Part shown: positions 63,303 to 64,000 of the stretch, piece by piece
Position numbering within the stretch: the stretch's first letter is position 1
How the letters are laid out: the number at the start of each line of letters is the position of its first letter
Origin: Pseudoalteromonas tunicata
GTDB lineage: Bacteria; Pseudomonadota; Gammaproteobacteria; Enterobacterales; Alteromonadaceae
NCBI RefSeq assembly: GCF_002310815.1
Contig: NZ_CP011033.1
Span: 124,001 to 188,000 of the forward strand
DNA: 64,000 bases
Direction: 5' to 3'
Translations under genes and position numbers: made by a program
The notes under the pieces: model-generated
The model's input: only the letters and a program-made list of their open reading frames with translations
The model's database searches: none
What the model was told of the DNA's origin: nothing

Positions 63303-64000
63303 AAGAAAAGCTGTGTTTTTGTTAGTAAAAGTGCAGTGCGGCTACTATAACGCGAGTCGGGATACAAAAACACACAGAATTACTTGCTCGAACTTAATGA
63401 ATTCGACCCTTCGAGATACTTTGGTAACAACGCGGTGCGTTTTTATATCTTAATCATAAATATGATATCCGAGCGCCTGAATTAAAAAGCAGCAAATGCC
63501 CATTGTAGCGTTAAGGGGTCGGTGCAAGCCTGCTTGCGAAGGCGAGCGCAGCTCGGCAGGTTTTTATGGTTGGGCATTAACCTGACGCTACTTTGTTGAA
63601 TTGTGATTTTACCACCGAGTATTTTTTTACCACAGAGTACACCGAAGCTTCGCTCACCGAGAAAAACTAAGTGAGTAAAGCCAACTAATAAATAGCTTTT
63701 TCTTTCCTCTGTGTTTCTCTTAACCTCGGTGGTTAACCTTCTTTTTCACCACCGAAAACTCAGTTGTTAAAATTGTTTCACCACCGCCGAGTATTAAGAG
63801 CCCTGTATTGCTTGGTTCATAATATAGAAAAGCTGCAAAACAGGATGCATTAAGCAGGGGAAACCCTTTTTACACTTAAAAAGGGCTCAAAACCCCCACA
63901 TAAACCGCAAGAAAACCCATCTAAAACCCCGATTTAAAATCTCACCTCAAAACAGCCTAAACGATTGAATCAAAATAGGAACTAAGTTATGGTTTGCTGA
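63303..64000. other. Repeat-rich non-coding region at the window end
   Basis: 698 bases without a gene. It contains a REP-like element (63505-63591) and a block of ACCACCGAG/CTCTGTGG-type palindromic repeats (about 63608-63790). The last 160 bases look unremarkable, and an upstream part of the next gene could begin just beyond the window. Confidence 0.55.
63505..63591 (+). repeat. REP-like element flanked by GTAGCGT/ACGCTAC
   Basis: The core, GGTGCAAGCCTGCTTGCGAA then GGCGAGCGCAGCTCGGC, is the reverse of the copies at 21454 and 24031. It is enclosed by the inverted pair GTAGCGT and ACGCTAC. The right flank (TTGTTGAATTGTGATTTTAC) matches, in reverse, the sequence left of copy 21454. Confidence 0.65.

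Overview
The window looks like a chromosomal segment of a marine gammaproteobacterium of the Pseudoalteromonas/Alteromonadales type. The reasons are the AT-rich DNA, the load of secreted proteases and chitin-active enzymes with PPC, PKD and CBM5/12 modules, two GlyGly-CTERM (rhombosortase-type) proteins, a large TonB-dependent receptor, and housekeeping genes typical of gammaproteobacteria (tdk, rlmF, yaeR, ybjQ). I saw no rRNA, tRNA, CRISPR array, transposase or prophage. The genus assignment is inference; a marker-gene search would settle it.

Layout. 0-9.7 kb: a CIA30-like secreted protein, a 1902-residue multi-Ig surface protein with two different C-terminal sorting signals in series, a GSCFA protein and an unknown membrane protein. 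9.8-14 kb: a DsbA/FrnE-type oxidoreductase, two nearly identical tandem cold-shock genes that each keep the same long leader, and an RNase R-family exonuclease, which together could be a cold-adaptation block. 14-20 kb: a TIR-bounded repeat element, an S8 protease with two PPC domains, an operon of a miniature MreB-like protein plus a GNAT enzyme, and an S9 peptidase. 20-25.7 kb: an accessory stretch with three unrecognised lipoproteins, one decayed gene, and an intact polysaccharide deacetylase with a decayed partial copy, both flanked by REP-like elements. 25.9-31.1 kb: an unknown HTH-like protein, a chitin-targeted chymotrypsin-like protease and a GH19 chitinase.

31.6-41.2 kb: a putative metallopeptidase, DUF418 membrane protein, WYL regulator, ABM-like protein and GAF protein, then a tight cluster read on the minus strand: TlpA-like thioredoxin, DUF4266 lipoprotein, DUF3570 beta-barrel and ApbE flavin transferase. 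The barrel carries a DTLTGAS sequence matching the motif that ApbE flavinylates, so I read this as a candidate outer-membrane flavin redox system. A divergent DUF4397 lipoprotein follows. 41.2-53.5 kb: mostly metabolic and housekeeping genes (tdk, yaeR-rlmF, hydrolases, TPR-sulfotransferase, TonB receptor, M17 aminopeptidase, ybjQ) and a 51-residue Cys-rich gene.

53.6-58.3 kb: an MbnP/MbnH pair (copper protein plus di-heme maturase), divergent from a choice-of-anchor B GlyGly-CTERM protein. 58.3-64 kb: a GNAT enzyme, a SNF2-family ATPase and a repeat-rich non-coding end. Protein calls rest on recognising motifs and family sequence by eye, without database searches.
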